Shown: positions 36,835-47,878, counted from the stretch's first letter. The stretch is DNA of 64,000 nucleotides from Vibrio japonicus (GCF_024582835.1 NZ_CP102096.1:1550001-1614000); one strand, 5' to 3'. Notes: generated by a model not told the origin, from the letters alone. Numbers and translations are program-made.

Positions 36835-39222
36835 TTAGTCACGCAGTGTCGCGTTAAACTTCTCTGATACGTGTGCAACGATCGCTTCTACCGCACCCGC
36901 GATGTCTGCATCTTCAAGCGTACGCTCAACAGATTGTAGTGTCAGTGCAATCGCAAGGCTCTTCTTGCCTTCCTCAACACCTTTACCTACGTAAACGTCG
37001 AACAGTTTCGCGTCTTTCAGGAACTCACCACCTTGCTCAAGACATGCTGCAACGATGTCACCAGAAGCGACAGCTTCGTCGACAACAACCGCGATATCAC
37101 GACGGTTTGATGGGAACTTAGAAAGTGCTACCGCTTCTGGGATCACTTTAGTGTTGATCGCAGACCATTCTATTTCGAATACGATAGTACGGCCATTCAG
37201 ACCAAACTTACGCTCAAGTTCTGGGTGAACCGTACCGATCACACCGACTTCTTTGCCATCTACGATGATTGCCGCAGATTGACCTGGGTGAAGTGCTGGA
37301 TGCTTCGCTGCTGCAAACGAGTATGCTTTTTCGTTCGCAGAAAGCTCAAGGATCGCTTCTAGATCGCCTTTCAGGTCAAAGAAATCAACCGTGTTGGTTT
37401 CGATATCCCAGTGCTCTTCACCACGAGTACCTGCAATCACGCCTGCCAGCATTGGCTCTTGGCGCATGCCGTTTTCTGCTGATTCACAAGGAATGAAACG
37501 TAGACCGTATTCGAATAGACGAACGCGTGGTTGCTGACGTTTTTGGTTGTGAACCACAGTGTTCAACAGACCTTGGATAAGACCTAGGCGCATTGCTGAC
37601 ATGTCCGCAGAAATTGGGAATGGCAGAATCAATGGTTCTACGTCTGGCACGATCAGTTTTTGTTGCTCTGGTTCAACAAAGCTGTAAGTGATCGCTTCTT
37701 GGTAACCACGGTCAACCAGTAGGTTACGAACACGTTTAAGAGGAAGGTCCGCTTCTACGTGGTTGTGCATCTTAAGCGCAGCTACCGGGTGCTGGTTAGG
37801 AATGTTGTCGTAACCGTAGATACGGCCCACTTCTTCGATCAAGTCTTGCTCAATCGCGATATCAAAACGCCATGTTGGAGCTGTCGCGATCCAGCCAGAT
37901 TCTGTTGCTTCAACCGTCAGGCCAAGACGCTCTAGAATTTCTACAACGTCTGCATCTGGGATGTGGTGACCAAGTAGGTTATCCAGCTTAGTGCGACGCA
38001 GTGCCACTGTATTCGCTGTTGGTAGGTCAGATTCAGATTCTACCGCGACAACAGGTGCCACTTCACCGCCACAGATTTCAACGAGAAGCTCAGTTGCACG
38101 CTCCATTGCGCTTGTTTGCAGTGCGAAGTCCACACCACGCTCAAAACGCATTGAAGAATCAGTATGCAGACCGTAGCTACGAGCGCGGCCACGGATGTGG
38201 TCAGGTGCGAAGAACGCACACTCTAGTAGCACATCTTTTGTTTCAGAAGTCACGCCTGATTCTTCGCCACCGAAGATACCTGCGATTGCTAGCGCTTTAC
38301 CGTGGTCTGCAACCACTAGTGTGTCGGCGTTTAGCTCTGCTTCTGTGCCGTCTAGAAGAGTCAGTTTTTCGCCCTGCTCTGCCATACGTACTACGATGCC
38401 GCCTTCGATCTTAGCCAGATCAAATGCATGCATTGGTTGGCCTTGCTCTAGCAGAACGTAGTTAGTGATGTCTACTACTGGGTCGATTGAGCGGATGCCA
38501 CAACGGCGCAGTTTTTCTTGCATCCATAATGGTGTTTCAGCTTGAACGTTTACGTTCTTAACAATACGACCAAGGTAACGAGGACACGCCGCTGACGCTT
38601 TAACTTCGATAGACACTGTGTCATCAATCGCTGGAGCAACTGGGTTAACCGCAGGCTCAGTCACGTCTGCACGGTTTAGTACACCTACTTCACGAGCAAG
38701 ACCACGAATGCTGAAACAGTCAGCGCGGTTTGCTGTTAGGTCTACGTCTACCGTTACGTCGTTTAGGCCTAGGAATTCGCGGAAATCCGTACCGATTACT
38801 GCGTCTTCAGCCAGTTCCATGATGCCATCAGATTCTACGTCGATACCTAGCTCAGTGAATGAACAAAGCATGCCGTGAGAAGGTTGACCACGTAGTTTTG
38901 CTTTTTTGATTTTGAAATCGCCTGGTAGTACAGCACCAACAGTCGCAACCGCAACTTTGATACCTAGGCGGCAGTTAGATGCGCCACAAACGATGTCTAG
39001 AAGTTCTTCTGCGCCAACATCTACTTTAGTTACACGTAGTTTGTCTGCGTCAGGGTGTTGACCACACTCAACCACTTTACCTACTTTTACGCCAGTGAAA
39101 GAACCAGCTACAGGAAGAACGTCGTCTACTTCTAGACCCGCCATTGTGATTTGGTGTGTAAGTTCGTCAGTCGATACCGCAGGGTTTACCCACTCACGAA
39201 GCCAAGATTCGCTGAATTTCAT
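36835..39222 (-). CDS. pheT: Phenylalanyl-tRNA synthetase beta subunit
   Basis: This 795-residue subunit charges tRNA-Phe with PheS in an alpha2-beta2 enzyme. Domains in order are the N-terminal [14 protein letters not shown], an EMAP-like tRNA-binding domain (about 40-150, [23 protein letters not shown]), the B3/B4 editing region (about 215-375), B5 (about 405-475), the catalytic-like core and the C-terminal FDX-ACB anticodon domain ([17 protein letters not shown], about 700-795). Full length. It follows pheS by 18 bases and has no ihfA behind it, unlike E. coli. Confidence 0.97.
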   Translation of the reverse strand: MKFSESWLREWVNPAVSTDELTHQITMAGLEVDDVLPVAGSFTGVKVGKVVECGQHPDADKLRVTKVDVGAEELLDIVCGASNCRLGIKVAVATVGAVLPGDFKIKKAKLRGQPSHGMLCSFTELGIDVESDGIMELAEDAVIGTDFREFLGLNDVTVDVDLTANRADCFSIRGLAREVGVLNRADVTEPAVNPVAPAIDDTVSIEVKASAACPRYLGRIVKNVNVQAETPLWMQEKLRRCGIRSIDPVVDITNYVLLEQGQPMHAFDLAKIEGGIVVRMAEQGEKLTLLDGTEAELNADTLVVADHGKALAIAGIFGGEESGVTSETKDVLLECAFFAPDHIRGRARSYGLHTDSSMRFERGVDFALQTSAMERATELLVEICGGEVAPVVAVESESDLPTANTVALRRTKLDNLLGHHIPDADVVEILERLGLTVEATESGWIATAPTWRFDIAIEQDLIEEVGRIYGYDNIPNQHPVAALKMHNHVEADLPLKRVRNLLVDRGYQEAITYSFVEPEQQKLIVPDVEPLILPFPISADMSAMRLGLIQGLLNTVVHNQKRQQPRVRLFEYGLRFIPCESAENGMRQEPMLAGVIAGTRGEEHWDIETNTVDFFDLKGDLEAILELSANEKAYSFAAAKHPALHPGQSAAIIVDGKEVGVIGTVHPELERKFGLNGRTIVFEIEWSAINTKVIPEAVALSKFPSNRRDIAVVVDEAVASGDIVAACLEQGGEFLKDAKLFDVYVGKGVEEGKKSLAIALTLQSVERTLEDADIAGAVEAIVAHVSEKFNATLRD

Positions 39223-39240
39223 AGTGATAAATCCCCTGGA

Positions 39241-40239
<999 letters not shown>

Positions 40240-40286
40240 CTATGCCCACCTGCAAAGTAATAGGCATAAGTGGTAGTGTCCATTCT

Positions 40287-40316
40287 GGGTATCGCTTGGC
40301 AAAGCCGCTAATACCC
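40287..40316 (-). promoter_or_regulatory. Hairpin in the pheS upstream region
   Basis: GGGTAT...ATACCC arms with an inner GGC-TTT-GCC pairing lie about 65 bases before pheS on the minus strand. No T-run follows and no Phe-codon leader is seen, so attenuation is not supported. The rest of 40225-40488 shows nothing else. Confidence 0.3.
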
Positions 40317-40488
40317 GACAGGGATTTTTGGTCTATAAATAGCTGTACATAGTAACGAATGACAGGTGCAAATCCAAACTGAAATCCTGTTATTTAACCC
40401 CTTTGGATAAAATTTCGTCCCAACGATTGATAAAAGACGATTTCACACCCACGTAAATAGCACGGACTCAGCAATCAAGGTGCTATCA

Positions 40489-40971
40489 ATGGAAATAAAC
40501 ATCGCCCCTATTACCCCGTCTCAAGATGATGCGATTTGCGCAATTATTCAATCAGTTGGTGCAGAATTTGGCGCCATCGGAGAAGGTTTTGGCCCCTCTG
40601 ACCCAGAAGTCCAGGCCATGAGTAAACATTACACATTGAGTGAGAAAAGTGGGTATTTTGTCGCGACCGTCGATGGCAAGGTGATGGGAGGTTGTGGGAT
40701 CGCACCGTTTAATCACTCTCAGCAAATGTGTGAGCTAAAGAAACTGTTTTTGTTGCCAGAAAGTCGCGGCTTGGGATTAGGTAAGAAACTGAGTGAACAA
40801 TGTTTAGCGTTTGCCAAAGAGCAAGGGTTTAGCGAGTGCTATTTAGATACCCTGACGAACATGACATCAGCCATTAAGCTCTATGAACAACTCGGTTTTG
40901 AGCACTTAGACAAACCGATGGAAGGCACTGAGCATAATGGCTGCGACGTCTGGATGCTTAAAGCGCTTTAA
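40489..40971 (+). CDS. GNAT family N-acetyltransferase
   Basis: The 160-residue enzyme has the acetyl-CoA binding signature LPESRGLGLGKKLSEQCL (RGxGLG variant), followed by LDTLTNMTSAIKLYEQLGFEHL at the C-terminal part. I set the start at ATG 40489 with AAGG six bases upstream, rather than GTG 40480. The acceptor substrate is unknown. Single gene, divergent from pheS. Confidence 0.88.
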   Translation: MEINIAPITPSQDDAICAIIQSVGAEFGAIGEGFGPSDPEVQAMSKHYTLSEKSGYFVATVDGKVMGGCGIAPFNHSQQMCELKKLFLLPESRGLGLGKKLSEQCLAFAKEQGFSECYLDTLTNMTSAIKLYEQLGFEHLDKPMEGTEHNGCDVWMLKAL

Positions 40972-41044
40972 CAACCTGACATCATAAACACGAACAACGC
41001 GGAGGAGATATCCCCTCCGCATCGGGATCCACTTACCATGCTAG

Positions 41045-42226
41045 TTAAAAGTAATACTCCAGAGACACTTCGATAAAATCATCTTTCCTTGCGAAAAACA
41101 ACAAGTCGTCTGGTGTTCCATTTTCAAACAACCAGCCGTCGATTCTCCAACTCAGATGATTCGTTAAGCGGCTAGAAGCTTCAAGCTTCGCGTTGTACAC
41201 ATCGCTGTGATCCATATCTTGCGTTACGCCCAACAAGATCTCTGTGCTGTCCGCATCATTAAGTGCTAAGCGCGTGCCAAGAAACAGATCATTTTGACCG
41301 ATAGTCTGCGCGTTATTACCACGGCTATCGTAGAGATACTCGGCGATCAGCCCAACATCCCACACGCTACCCAATGCTCCGACAACCGTGTATTCAAACC
41401 CAGTCACCACACCAGTATGGTGGTGTAGGCTGTCGCGATAAATGCTTTCCAGCTTCCACAGCCAATCGCCCACAATACCCTGAACATCCACCCCAAGCTG
41501 CTCCGATTGCGCGTAATATGGTTTCAGCTCGCTAGATTCAAAACGATAATAAGGATCGCGATCTGTCCCTCGGAAGTAGCTCACTCCTAAATCCCAATCA
41601 CCCAGCATCTTGGAATAGCGCAGCGCAAAATCTGAATGCTTCTTTTCCCGCGATGACTCGTAAAGAGCATTCTGTGACACAGGGACAACAGGCCTCAATC
41701 GACCATCACTTCCCGCAAACGTACGTTCACGAAAGTATGGAAGCAACATCGCGTCGACCGTGCCCCACTCTTTAATGGAAGTGAAATGAAGCATCGGCTG
41801 ACCCAGCTTATCTTCACCATCCACCGCTTCAATCGCATCAGTTTGGTTCACCACATCAACCAAGTGTGCTGATTCTGTGACGCCCCAGAATACTTTGCCA
41901 ATCCCAGCTCGTAACTCATAGTCATCCCAATAGGTTAAGAATAAGGCTTCACGAATATCACCGTGGCTGCGCTCATCATCCATACTGTCAAGGCGATAAA
42001 ACGGCGTGAAAGTAAACTGCGACTGCTCGCCAATTTCCCAAAATAGTTCGGGTTGTAGCACCAGCGAACTTTGCGCTTTATCCTGACCTTGTAAACCGTC
42101 AGAAAAAAACTGACGGTGTTCTAAATTTACCTGTCCAGACAGCTCAACACCGTGACACTGTAGCGCTACCAAAGTCAGTGCAGCGCTGCCTGTTAGTCGG
42201 GCAACAACACTCATTACTTGTTTCAT
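41045..42226 (-). CDS. Outer-membrane beta-barrel protein of the MMPL operon
   Basis: The 393-residue protein has a signal peptide (cleavage near CHGVE) and alternating hydrophobic/polar strands ending in a terminal aromatic (FIEVSLEYYF), the mark of an outer-membrane barrel. Segments such as RAGIGKVFWGVTESAHLVDVVNQTD resemble DUF1302-like barrel proteins. It is last in the order MMPL transporter, LolA-like protein, barrel, with gaps of 7-8 bases. A role as the outer-membrane end of a lipid or small-molecule export path is inferred. Confidence 0.8.
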   Translation of the reverse strand: MKQVMSVVARLTGSAALTLVALQCHGVELSGQVNLEHRQFFSDGLQGQDKAQSSLVLQPELFWEIGEQSQFTFTPFYRLDSMDDERSHGDIREALFLTYWDDYELRAGIGKVFWGVTESAHLVDVVNQTDAIEAVDGEDKLGQPMLHFTSIKEWGTVDAMLLPYFRERTFAGSDGRLRPVVPVSQNALYESSREKKHSDFALRYSKMLGDWDLGVSYFRGTDRDPYYRFESSELKPYYAQSEQLGVDVQGIVGDWLWKLESIYRDSLHHHTGVVTGFEYTVVGALGSVWDVGLIAEYLYDSRGNNAQTIGQNDLFLGTRLALNDADSTEILLGVTQDMDHSDVYNAKLEASSRLTNHLSWRIDGWLFENGTPDDLLFFARKDDFIEVSLEYYF

Positions 42227-42234
42227 GGGACTCC

Positions 42235-43026
42235 TTACTTAACACGCTTAAGGGTATTTTTCTGGAAGTCTTTCTCATCCAACCCCGTTTGAAAGCGGAG
42301 TTCACTGGTCGTGAGAAGCGTACTCTTACCCGATTGATGATTGACCATACTCATCGTATGCGCGCGCCAGTATTTATCTAGATACTGTTTGTAATCGGTA
42401 AAAGTCAGTGTTTTCAGCAATGCTTCTTTACGGTCGTAAAACTCCACTTTCAGCGGTCGATAATGCTGCTTATCAAGCCAAACCAGTTGCTTGGTATAAC
42501 CTGAGTTTTTGTCCGTCGGCACTTGCTCCACTAAATAGGTCGCTAAGCCATCCAACGCTTCATCACCAAGGTAGTTAAAGCGGTACTTTTCAAGCTCAAA
42601 CGAACTCAAGTCTTCATAAGCAAATTCACTGCCCATAAATGGGCCTGACTTATTCCGCGAGGAGATGCGTTTTACGCGTTTTAACGCCGGCAAATAGAGC
42701 CATTGGTCATCAGCTTGGGTGACATGTGAATGATTAAGGAAAGCCGTACCTTTAACATCCCTTGGCTCATCAAAGATCGTCAGTCCTTTATCTCCACCGT
42801 CACTCACTTCAAGTGAGTTCAAACGCATCTCTCGGGTACTACTTTCACCTTGTGCATTCTTGAGGACCATCTGCATCGTTGCCATTGAGTCTCCCCAACC
42901 TTCGTCACGGGCTTTACGTTCTGTAGCGATCTCTAAGCCGCGTTCCGGTGTCGCGAATGTTTGCGATGAGCAAAGAACCAACGCCGATACAGAGATTGCT
43001 TTAATCATTGATAGTGTTTTCATCAT
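42235..43026 (-). CDS. LolA-like outer membrane lipoprotein-sorting protein
   Basis: The 263-residue periplasmic protein has a signal peptide (cleavage near TFA-TP) and the pattern of the outer membrane lipoprotein-sorting family: ERGLEIATERKARDEGWGDSMATMQMVLKNAQGESSTREM, VKRISSRNKSGPFMGSEFAYEDLSS and YTKQLVWLDKQHYRPLKVEFYDRKEALLKTL. The fold is an open beta-sheet that holds acyl chains. Between an RND-type transporter and an outer-membrane barrel it may shuttle a lipid. It is distinct from the housekeeping LolA by context. Confidence 0.87.
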   Translation of the reverse strand: MMKTLSMIKAISVSALVLCSSQTFATPERGLEIATERKARDEGWGDSMATMQMVLKNAQGESSTREMRLNSLEVSDGGDKGLTIFDEPRDVKGTAFLNHSHVTQADDQWLYLPALKRVKRISSRNKSGPFMGSEFAYEDLSSFELEKYRFNYLGDEALDGLATYLVEQVPTDKNSGYTKQLVWLDKQHYRPLKVEFYDRKEALLKTLTFTDYKQYLDKYWRAHTMSMVNHQSGKSTLLTTSELRFQTGLDEKDFQKNTLKRVK

Positions 43027-43033
43027 TCGTCCC

Positions 43034-45412
43034 TTAATTTTGAATTTGTGGAGTCATCGTGTGAGCAGGAGCAAGTTCATCCTTTTCGGATTCTGTGTAA
43101 CTCGCGGTATCAAATTTCATCAGTAACGTTGGCAAGAAGACGAAATCAACCACCAATGCCAAGAAGATCACCATTGCGCTGAGCTGTCCCATATCTGCAT
43201 TCAATCTGAAGCTAGACATCGCCAAAACAAGAAATCCTGAGACAAGTACAACTGTCGTTATCCATAACGCTCTACCCACGGTATGAAACGCATAACGCAC
43301 CGCCTCTTCTGCTGACTGGCCCATTTTTCGCGCACGTTGATATTTCGAAAGGAAGTGCACCGCGTCGTCGACAACAATACCCAAGGTCAAAGTCACCACG
43401 ACCGACAGACCAAGGTTGATTTCACCTGAAACCAGAGCCCAAACACCAAAGCCGATAACCGCAGGTGCAATGTTAGGTACGATGCTGATCACGCCCAATC
43501 GGAATGAACGCAACGCAAATACCATCAAGGCAGAGATTAGGATCAATGTGATCGGCAAGGTTGAAAGCATACTTGCCATATTGGTTTCACCAATGTGAGC
43601 AAACATCAGCGATGGACTTGAAGCAACCACCTCATATTGCGGCGCTGTTGACGCAAACCAGTTGTAGATTCTGTTTTCTAAATCCACCAGCTCAACACTG
43701 CCTAGGTTGTCTGTCGTCAGAACCATCTTGATTGACGATTTGTCGACGTTGACCTGGTTATTCAAATCCAAACCGTACGGCAGAGACATCTCGTACAACA
43801 GCAAGTATTGCGCGGCCAGCTCTCGATCCTGTGGCAGCTTGTAGTAACTCTTATCATCGGCGTGCATGTTTTTGTTGAGGCGCTTATACACATCCGATAG
43901 AGAAGCAACGTGGTCTGTTTCCGGTTGATTGCGCAGCCAATCGGTGAAATCGCCGATGGTTTTCAAAAACTCAGGGTCGGCGATACCTTGTGACTCGTTG
44001 GTTTTCACTGCAATGCTGATGTTCGTCATGCCACTAATATGCTCTTCCATAAAGTCTGCGGCCTGGCGGAACTCGCTACTGGTATCAAAGTACTTCACCG
44101 ATTCGTCGTTCACTTTATTCAATGGAATCAAAGCAGCGGTTGCCGCGATCACGAATACCGAACTTGGTAGCAGCCATTGACGATACTTAACCACCAAATC
44201 GCCCAGTTTATCCATCACATCAGACGGTGCTTGCTCACCTTCAGGTTGAGGCTTGACGCGAATTGGTAGCAGCTTGAGCATCGCAGGAAGCATAGAAACA
44301 GAAAGCAAGCAGGCGATCATAACGCCGAGTGCCGCCAAGTTACCGAAGTCACGTAAGATCGGAGAATCGGACATATTCATCATCAGGAAGCCGATCGCGG
44401 TAGTGATCGAGGTGATCATGATCGGAACAAAGTTGATACTGATGCTCTGATCGATCGCATATCGTTTGCTGTGCCCTTTCTTCATGTACTGGCGCATCGT
44501 CGAGATCACGTGGACACAGTCTGCGACAGCAAGCGTCATCACCAACGTAGGAATGTTGACCGTAGACGTACTAAGGAATATACCGACCCAGCCGGAAATA
44601 CCAAACGTCGCGAGTACCGACATAATGATCACGACCAACGTCGCCACAACACTCAAAAATGAACGCAGCATAATGGTGAGGAATATCAGAACAACCAACA
44701 ACATGGTCGGAACCAGCGTCATACTGTCTTCCTGCGCGGACTCCATAAACGCGTAGTTGAGCGCAACGATACCCGCTTCATGGAACTCTACATTTGGATA
44801 CAGTTGCTGGTACTTGGCGATCAGTTGATCAGAACTGTGGCTGACCTCCAGTATTTCCGCCGTCTCGTCCAACTGTGGCAGTTGCAGTGTAATGTTGATC
44901 ACTGCCACATCGCCGTTACGTGAAACCAGAGAGTCTTTAACCACTGGCTCTGACAAAGCAATTTGCTTAATTTTCTCAATCCGCTCTGACGTGAGTGGGT
45001 AATCTTCTAGCAACAAATCTTCCACGATCAGGTCATCTTGATACGCTTCGGTATGCTGATAGTTAGCCAACGAATCAACGCGGTTAGAAAAAGGAATTTG
45101 CCACGCATCTTGAGTAATTTTCTGTAGCAACGTAAGCGTTTCAGGTTCGAAGACCGTACCGCTTTCTGGTGCGATTACGATGGCGAGGTTGTCAGACTTA
45201 GCAAACGTCGTTTGTATCTCGTCAAAGGCACGCAATTGAACATTGTCATCCTCAAAAAAGATACTGTAGTCACCTCTGAAGTAGAGGTTTTTTGCGCCTA
45301 TCGAAGCGACGATAAGCATGAGCATCGTTGCCAATAACACCCACCAACTAAATCGCGTCGGCAACGTAAGCCAACTGGTTGCCGCGTCTGGGGTTGAGTT
45401 GTTCGTTGTCAT
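43034..45412 (-). CDS. MMPL/RND superfamily transporter
   Basis: The product has 792 residues from the ATG at 45412 (GGAGAG upstream); an open frame continues 28 codons further up. It has two repeats of one membrane helix, a large periplasmic loop and five helices, about twelve segments in all. MMPL marks include LVMTLAVADCVHVISTMRQY in the first half and VVTLTLGIVVDDAVHFLSKYQRAR in the second, with proton-relay acidic residues. It probably moves lipids or hydrophobic molecules to the LolA-like and barrel partners encoded next. A TetR-type operator overlaps its start region. Confidence 0.88.
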   Translation of the reverse strand: MTTNNSTPDAATSWLTLPTRFSWWVLLATMLMLIVASIGAKNLYFRGDYSIFFEDDNVQLRAFDEIQTTFAKSDNLAIVIAPESGTVFEPETLTLLQKITQDAWQIPFSNRVDSLANYQHTEAYQDDLIVEDLLLEDYPLTSERIEKIKQIALSEPVVKDSLVSRNGDVAVINITLQLPQLDETAEILEVSHSSDQLIAKYQQLYPNVEFHEAGIVALNYAFMESAQEDSMTLVPTMLLVVLIFLTIMLRSFLSVVATLVVIIMSVLATFGISGWVGIFLSTSTVNIPTLVMTLAVADCVHVISTMRQYMKKGHSKRYAIDQSISINFVPIMITSITTAIGFLMMNMSDSPILRDFGNLAALGVMIACLLSVSMLPAMLKLLPIRVKPQPEGEQAPSDVMDKLGDLVVKYRQWLLPSSVFVIAATAALIPLNKVNDESVKYFDTSSEFRQAADFMEEHISGMTNISIAVKTNESQGIADPEFLKTIGDFTDWLRNQPETDHVASLSDVYKRLNKNMHADDKSYYKLPQDRELAAQYLLLYEMSLPYGLDLNNQVNVDKSSIKMVLTTDNLGSVELVDLENRIYNWFASTAPQYEVVASSPSLMFAHIGETNMASMLSTLPITLILISALMVFALRSFRLGVISIVPNIAPAVIGFGVWALVSGEINLGLSVVVTLTLGIVVDDAVHFLSKYQRARKMGQSAEEAVRYAFHTVGRALWITTVVLVSGFLVLAMSSFRLNADMGQLSAMVIFLALVVDFVFLPTLLMKFDTASYTESEKDELAPAHTMTPQIQN

Positions 45413-45428
45413 CACACTCTCCATTTTG

Positions 45429-45441
45429 TGACGTTTCGTCA
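45429..45441. promoter_or_regulatory. Operator near the MMPL gene start
   Basis: TGACGTTTCGTCA, a near-perfect palindrome 17 bases before the MMPL start, matches the copies at 45529, 46455 and 46472. Confidence 0.65.
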
Positions 45442-45490
45442 AAGTAAGTGATATAAAAACCAGCAAATGCTGGTCATTAAGCAAAATTTC

Positions 45491-45504
45491 GGACACAGGT
45501 GTCC
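45491..45504. promoter_or_regulatory. Perfect palindrome between operators
   Basis: GGACAC-AG-GTGTCC, 6-bp arms, in the MMPL promoter region. Possibly a site for another regulator. Confidence 0.35.
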
Positions 45505-45528
45505 ATACGAATTGCTTTTATCAAAAAT

Positions 45529-45541
45529 TGACGATTCGTCA
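45529..45541. promoter_or_regulatory. Operator upstream of the MMPL operon
   Basis: TGACGATTCGTCA, matching the copies near 45429 and 46455; just after the tetR terminator, so in the MMPL promoter region. Confidence 0.65.
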
Positions 45542-45554
45542 CCAAAGGAGATTT

Positions 45555-45577
45555 AAAAAGCCCAATTTGGGCTTTTT
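45555..45577 (-). terminator. Terminator of the TetR gene
   Basis: AAAAAGCCCAA-ATTGGGCTTTTT stem and T-run on the minus strand. Confidence 0.85.
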
Positions 45578-45588
45578 AAACTGCGATG

Positions 45589-46377
45589 CTATCTGCCGAC
45601 CGACTCGAGGTACTCCAATTCTTCGTGGAATAGCTCTTGTTCAACACGGCGCCAGGTCTTACGGTAATCCCACTCAGATGAGAGCGGTTTCCAGTTCAGA
45701 CCATCAAGCAACATATTCGCGTTATTCAACAATGAATAAGGATCTTGTATACGGTTAATACAACGGCTATTTGACGCATTTTGCGCAAGCGCATTCGAAC
45801 CAAAAGCGATAGACCAGTTAGCAAACACGATCGCATCAGAGCTGATACCGGGTGAGAATTTCAAATCCCCTTCTTTCACCGCATCGGTAACCAAAAAATC
45901 AGCATGGTCTATAATCTGCTCTTCGAGCTTATTCAGTTCATTCACACGTTCAGGTGACGCCTTTTCTAGTACCCAAGGGCTCTTGGCCATGATTGGGCAG
46001 GTCGACAACACCGGCTCCATCCGCGCATAAACACTAAAGCTAACGTGCATCGCGATGATTCGTTCTCTTGTCGAACCTTCAAATGCCGCTGCTCTGGCAA
46101 ACAGTGCACTTTCTCGTTTTAACGAGTGAATACACAATGCGAGGATAGCGTCCTCTTTGCTCGAAAAATGATTGTAGATAGTCCCTTTCGAATAGGCACT
46201 CGCAGCGGTCAACTTATCCATTGTTAAGTTGCTCCACCCTTGTTCCCTTACGATAGACTTCGCCAACAGCGTCAGTTCAACTTCCCGATCCGCTATCGCT
46301 TGCTGCTTTTTGGTTAAACCCACGCCACAGCCGCCACTATCTTTCTTGTCATTTTTACTACAGCTAAAGCCAAACAT
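45589..46377 (-). CDS. TetR family regulator
   Basis: The 262-residue protein has a Cys-containing N-terminal extension (about 25 residues) before a TetR helix-turn-helix (LLAKSIVREQGWSNLTMDKLTAASAYSKGTIYNHFSSKEDAIL). The C-terminal ligand domain is of unknown specificity. Repeated palindromes lie in its own upstream region and in front of the MMPL operon, both probably its targets. Its gene is immediately upstream of that operon, on the same strand but with its own terminator. Confidence 0.92.
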   Translation of the reverse strand: MFGFSCSKNDKKDSGGCGVGLTKKQQAIADREVELTLLAKSIVREQGWSNLTMDKLTAASAYSKGTIYNHFSSKEDAILALCIHSLKRESALFARAAAFEGSTRERIIAMHVSFSVYARMEPVLSTCPIMAKSPWVLEKASPERVNELNKLEEQIIDHADFLVTDAVKEGDLKFSPGISSDAIVFANWSIAFGSNALAQNASNSRCINRIQDPYSLLNNANMLLDGLNWKPLSSEWDYRKTWRRVEQELFHEELEYLESVGR

Positions 46378-46454
46378 GATTAATCCGTCTCTTTGAAGCT
46401 CCTTACACGTACCGATTGTAACACGAATATCAGAGGCGTTATAAATTCACTTTA

Positions 46455-46484
46455 TGACGACTCGTCATTTTTGACACTTCGTCA
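46455..46484. promoter_or_regulatory. Double operator upstream of the TetR gene
   Basis: TGACGACTCGTCA (46455-46467) and TGACACTTCGTCA (46472-46484) lie four bases apart in the region between tetR and the sugar dehydrogenase gene. They fit autorepression and possibly control of the divergent gene. Confidence 0.65.
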
Positions 46485-46598
46485 TAATAGTTTATTTATC
46501 GATCATTACAAGCGGTTTATGAAAATAATTTCTTAGCTCGATTTATCAATCTCAATGCTAAGATATTTAGACAGACAATTTTCAGCTAAGGAAAAGCA

Positions 46599-47699
46599 AT
46601 GTTGTTTACACGAAGGACAATGGTCATAGCTTTATTACTCCCAATACCACTATTACTTCCAATACAAGGCCTCGCGGCAAACTGGACGGCAGAAGAAGTA
46701 ATATCTGGACTGAATATCCCTTGGGGATTAAGCGTAATTGACAACGAAAACGTCATGCTTACAGAGCGTAGCGGTCAGGTTAAGCTTTTAAATCTTAAGA
46801 CTAGAGAGCTGAAACCCTTAGTTGAGGTAGAGCGTGTAACAGCATCTGGGCAAGGTGGTCTGCTCGATGTCGCGCGCTCACCTTTTGAAAGTAACCGCTT
46901 TTATTTTACTTACTCTCAACGTGTTGATGGAGCAATGGAAACCACATTGGCTTCAGCTGTTTATAACGGCAATACACTGCGTGACTGGGATGATTTGCTA
47001 GTCACCTATTCGGGTTCCGATACGGGTCGTCACTTCGGTAGTCGTATCACCTTTGATGATAAGTTTGTTTATTTTTCGATTGGTGATCGAGGTGTACGAC
47101 AGAACGGTCAAGACAGATCGACACATGCTGGGAGTATTCTCCGCGTAAACCCAGACGGTTCGATTCCTGACGATAATCCATTTATCGGCAATGCAAAGAT
47201 ACAACCACAAATCTGGAGTTACGGACATCGTAATCCGCAGGGGCTGTATTATGATCCGCCGACCAAATCGCTGTGGTCCATTGAGCATGGCCCACGAGGT
47301 GGGGACGAAGTGAACCTAATCACTAAAGGAGCAAACTACGGTTGGCCCGTTACTTCACATGGCAAAGAATACTGGGGGCCTGTCGCCGTTGGCGAAGCAC
47401 AAGAAAAAGAAGAAATAGTGTCACCACGCAAGGTATACATCCCGTCAATCGCACCTGGATCATTGGTGCTGTATCGTGGTCAGTACTACCCTTCCCTCAA
47501 TGGCAAGCTATTAGCAGGCGCGTTAAAACTCACCCACATCAATGTTCTGAGTTTGGATAAGTACAACAACGTGGTGAAAGAAGAGCGTATTCTGGAATCG
47601 CTTAGAGAGCGGATTAGAGATATCGAGACGTTACCTAGTGGCGAGATCATCTTTAGTACCGACAGCGGTAAGATTTACCGCTTAAAAAACAGTAACTGA
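46599..47699 (+). CDS. PQQ-dependent soluble aldose dehydrogenase (GDH-B/YliI type)
   Basis: The 366-residue protein has a signal peptide (cleavage near GLA-A) and the six-bladed GSDH fold: LNIPWGLSVIDNENVMLTERSGQV, GQGGLLDVARSP, RHFGSRITFDDKFVYFSIGDRG, WSYGHRNPQGL and WSIEHGPRGGDEVN. The His, Arg and Asp/Gly-rich residues bind PQQ and calcium. It oxidises aldose sugars in the periplasm and would use the PQQ made by the pqq genes about 32 kb upstream. It is divergent from the TetR gene. The electron acceptor is not evident. Confidence 0.9.
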   Translation: MLFTRRTMVIALLLPIPLLLPIQGLAANWTAEEVISGLNIPWGLSVIDNENVMLTERSGQVKLLNLKTRELKPLVEVERVTASGQGGLLDVARSPFESNRFYFTYSQRVDGAMETTLASAVYNGNTLRDWDDLLVTYSGSDTGRHFGSRITFDDKFVYFSIGDRGVRQNGQDRSTHAGSILRVNPDGSIPDDNPFIGNAKIQPQIWSYGHRNPQGLYYDPPTKSLWSIEHGPRGGDEVNLITKGANYGWPVTSHGKEYWGPVAVGEAQEKEEIVSPRKVYIPSIAPGSLVLYRGQYYPSLNGKLLAGALKLTHINVLSLDKYNNVVKEERILESLRERIRDIETLPSGEIIFSTDSGKIYRLKNSN

Positions 47700-47767
47700 T
47701 TTAATACCAATCGTAGTAAATAGCTATGATTGGCATAAGACCAAGATAAATTTAGTCGTGCAGATAC

Positions 47768-47798
47768 AAAAAATCCCAGTATTTCTACTGGGATTTCT
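47768..47798. terminator. Hairpin between aldose dehydrogenase and tRNA cluster
   Basis: AAATCCCAGT-ATTTCT-ACTGGGATTT, a 10-bp stem with A and T flanks, serving both convergent units. Confidence 0.85.
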
Positions 47799-47802
47799 TA
47801 TT

Positions 47803-47878
47803 TGGAGCGACACACGAGGTTCGAACTCGTGACCTCAACCTTGGCAAGGTTGCGCTCTACCAACTGAGCTAGTGTCGC
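47803..47878 (-). tRNA. tRNA-Gly (GCC)
   Basis: Minus strand starts GCGACACTAGCTCAGTTGG, has GCC in the anticodon loop (CTTGCCAAG), GTTCGAAC in the T-arm and ends with encoded CCA. 76 bases, identical to the copy at 48065-48140. Confidence 0.97.
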
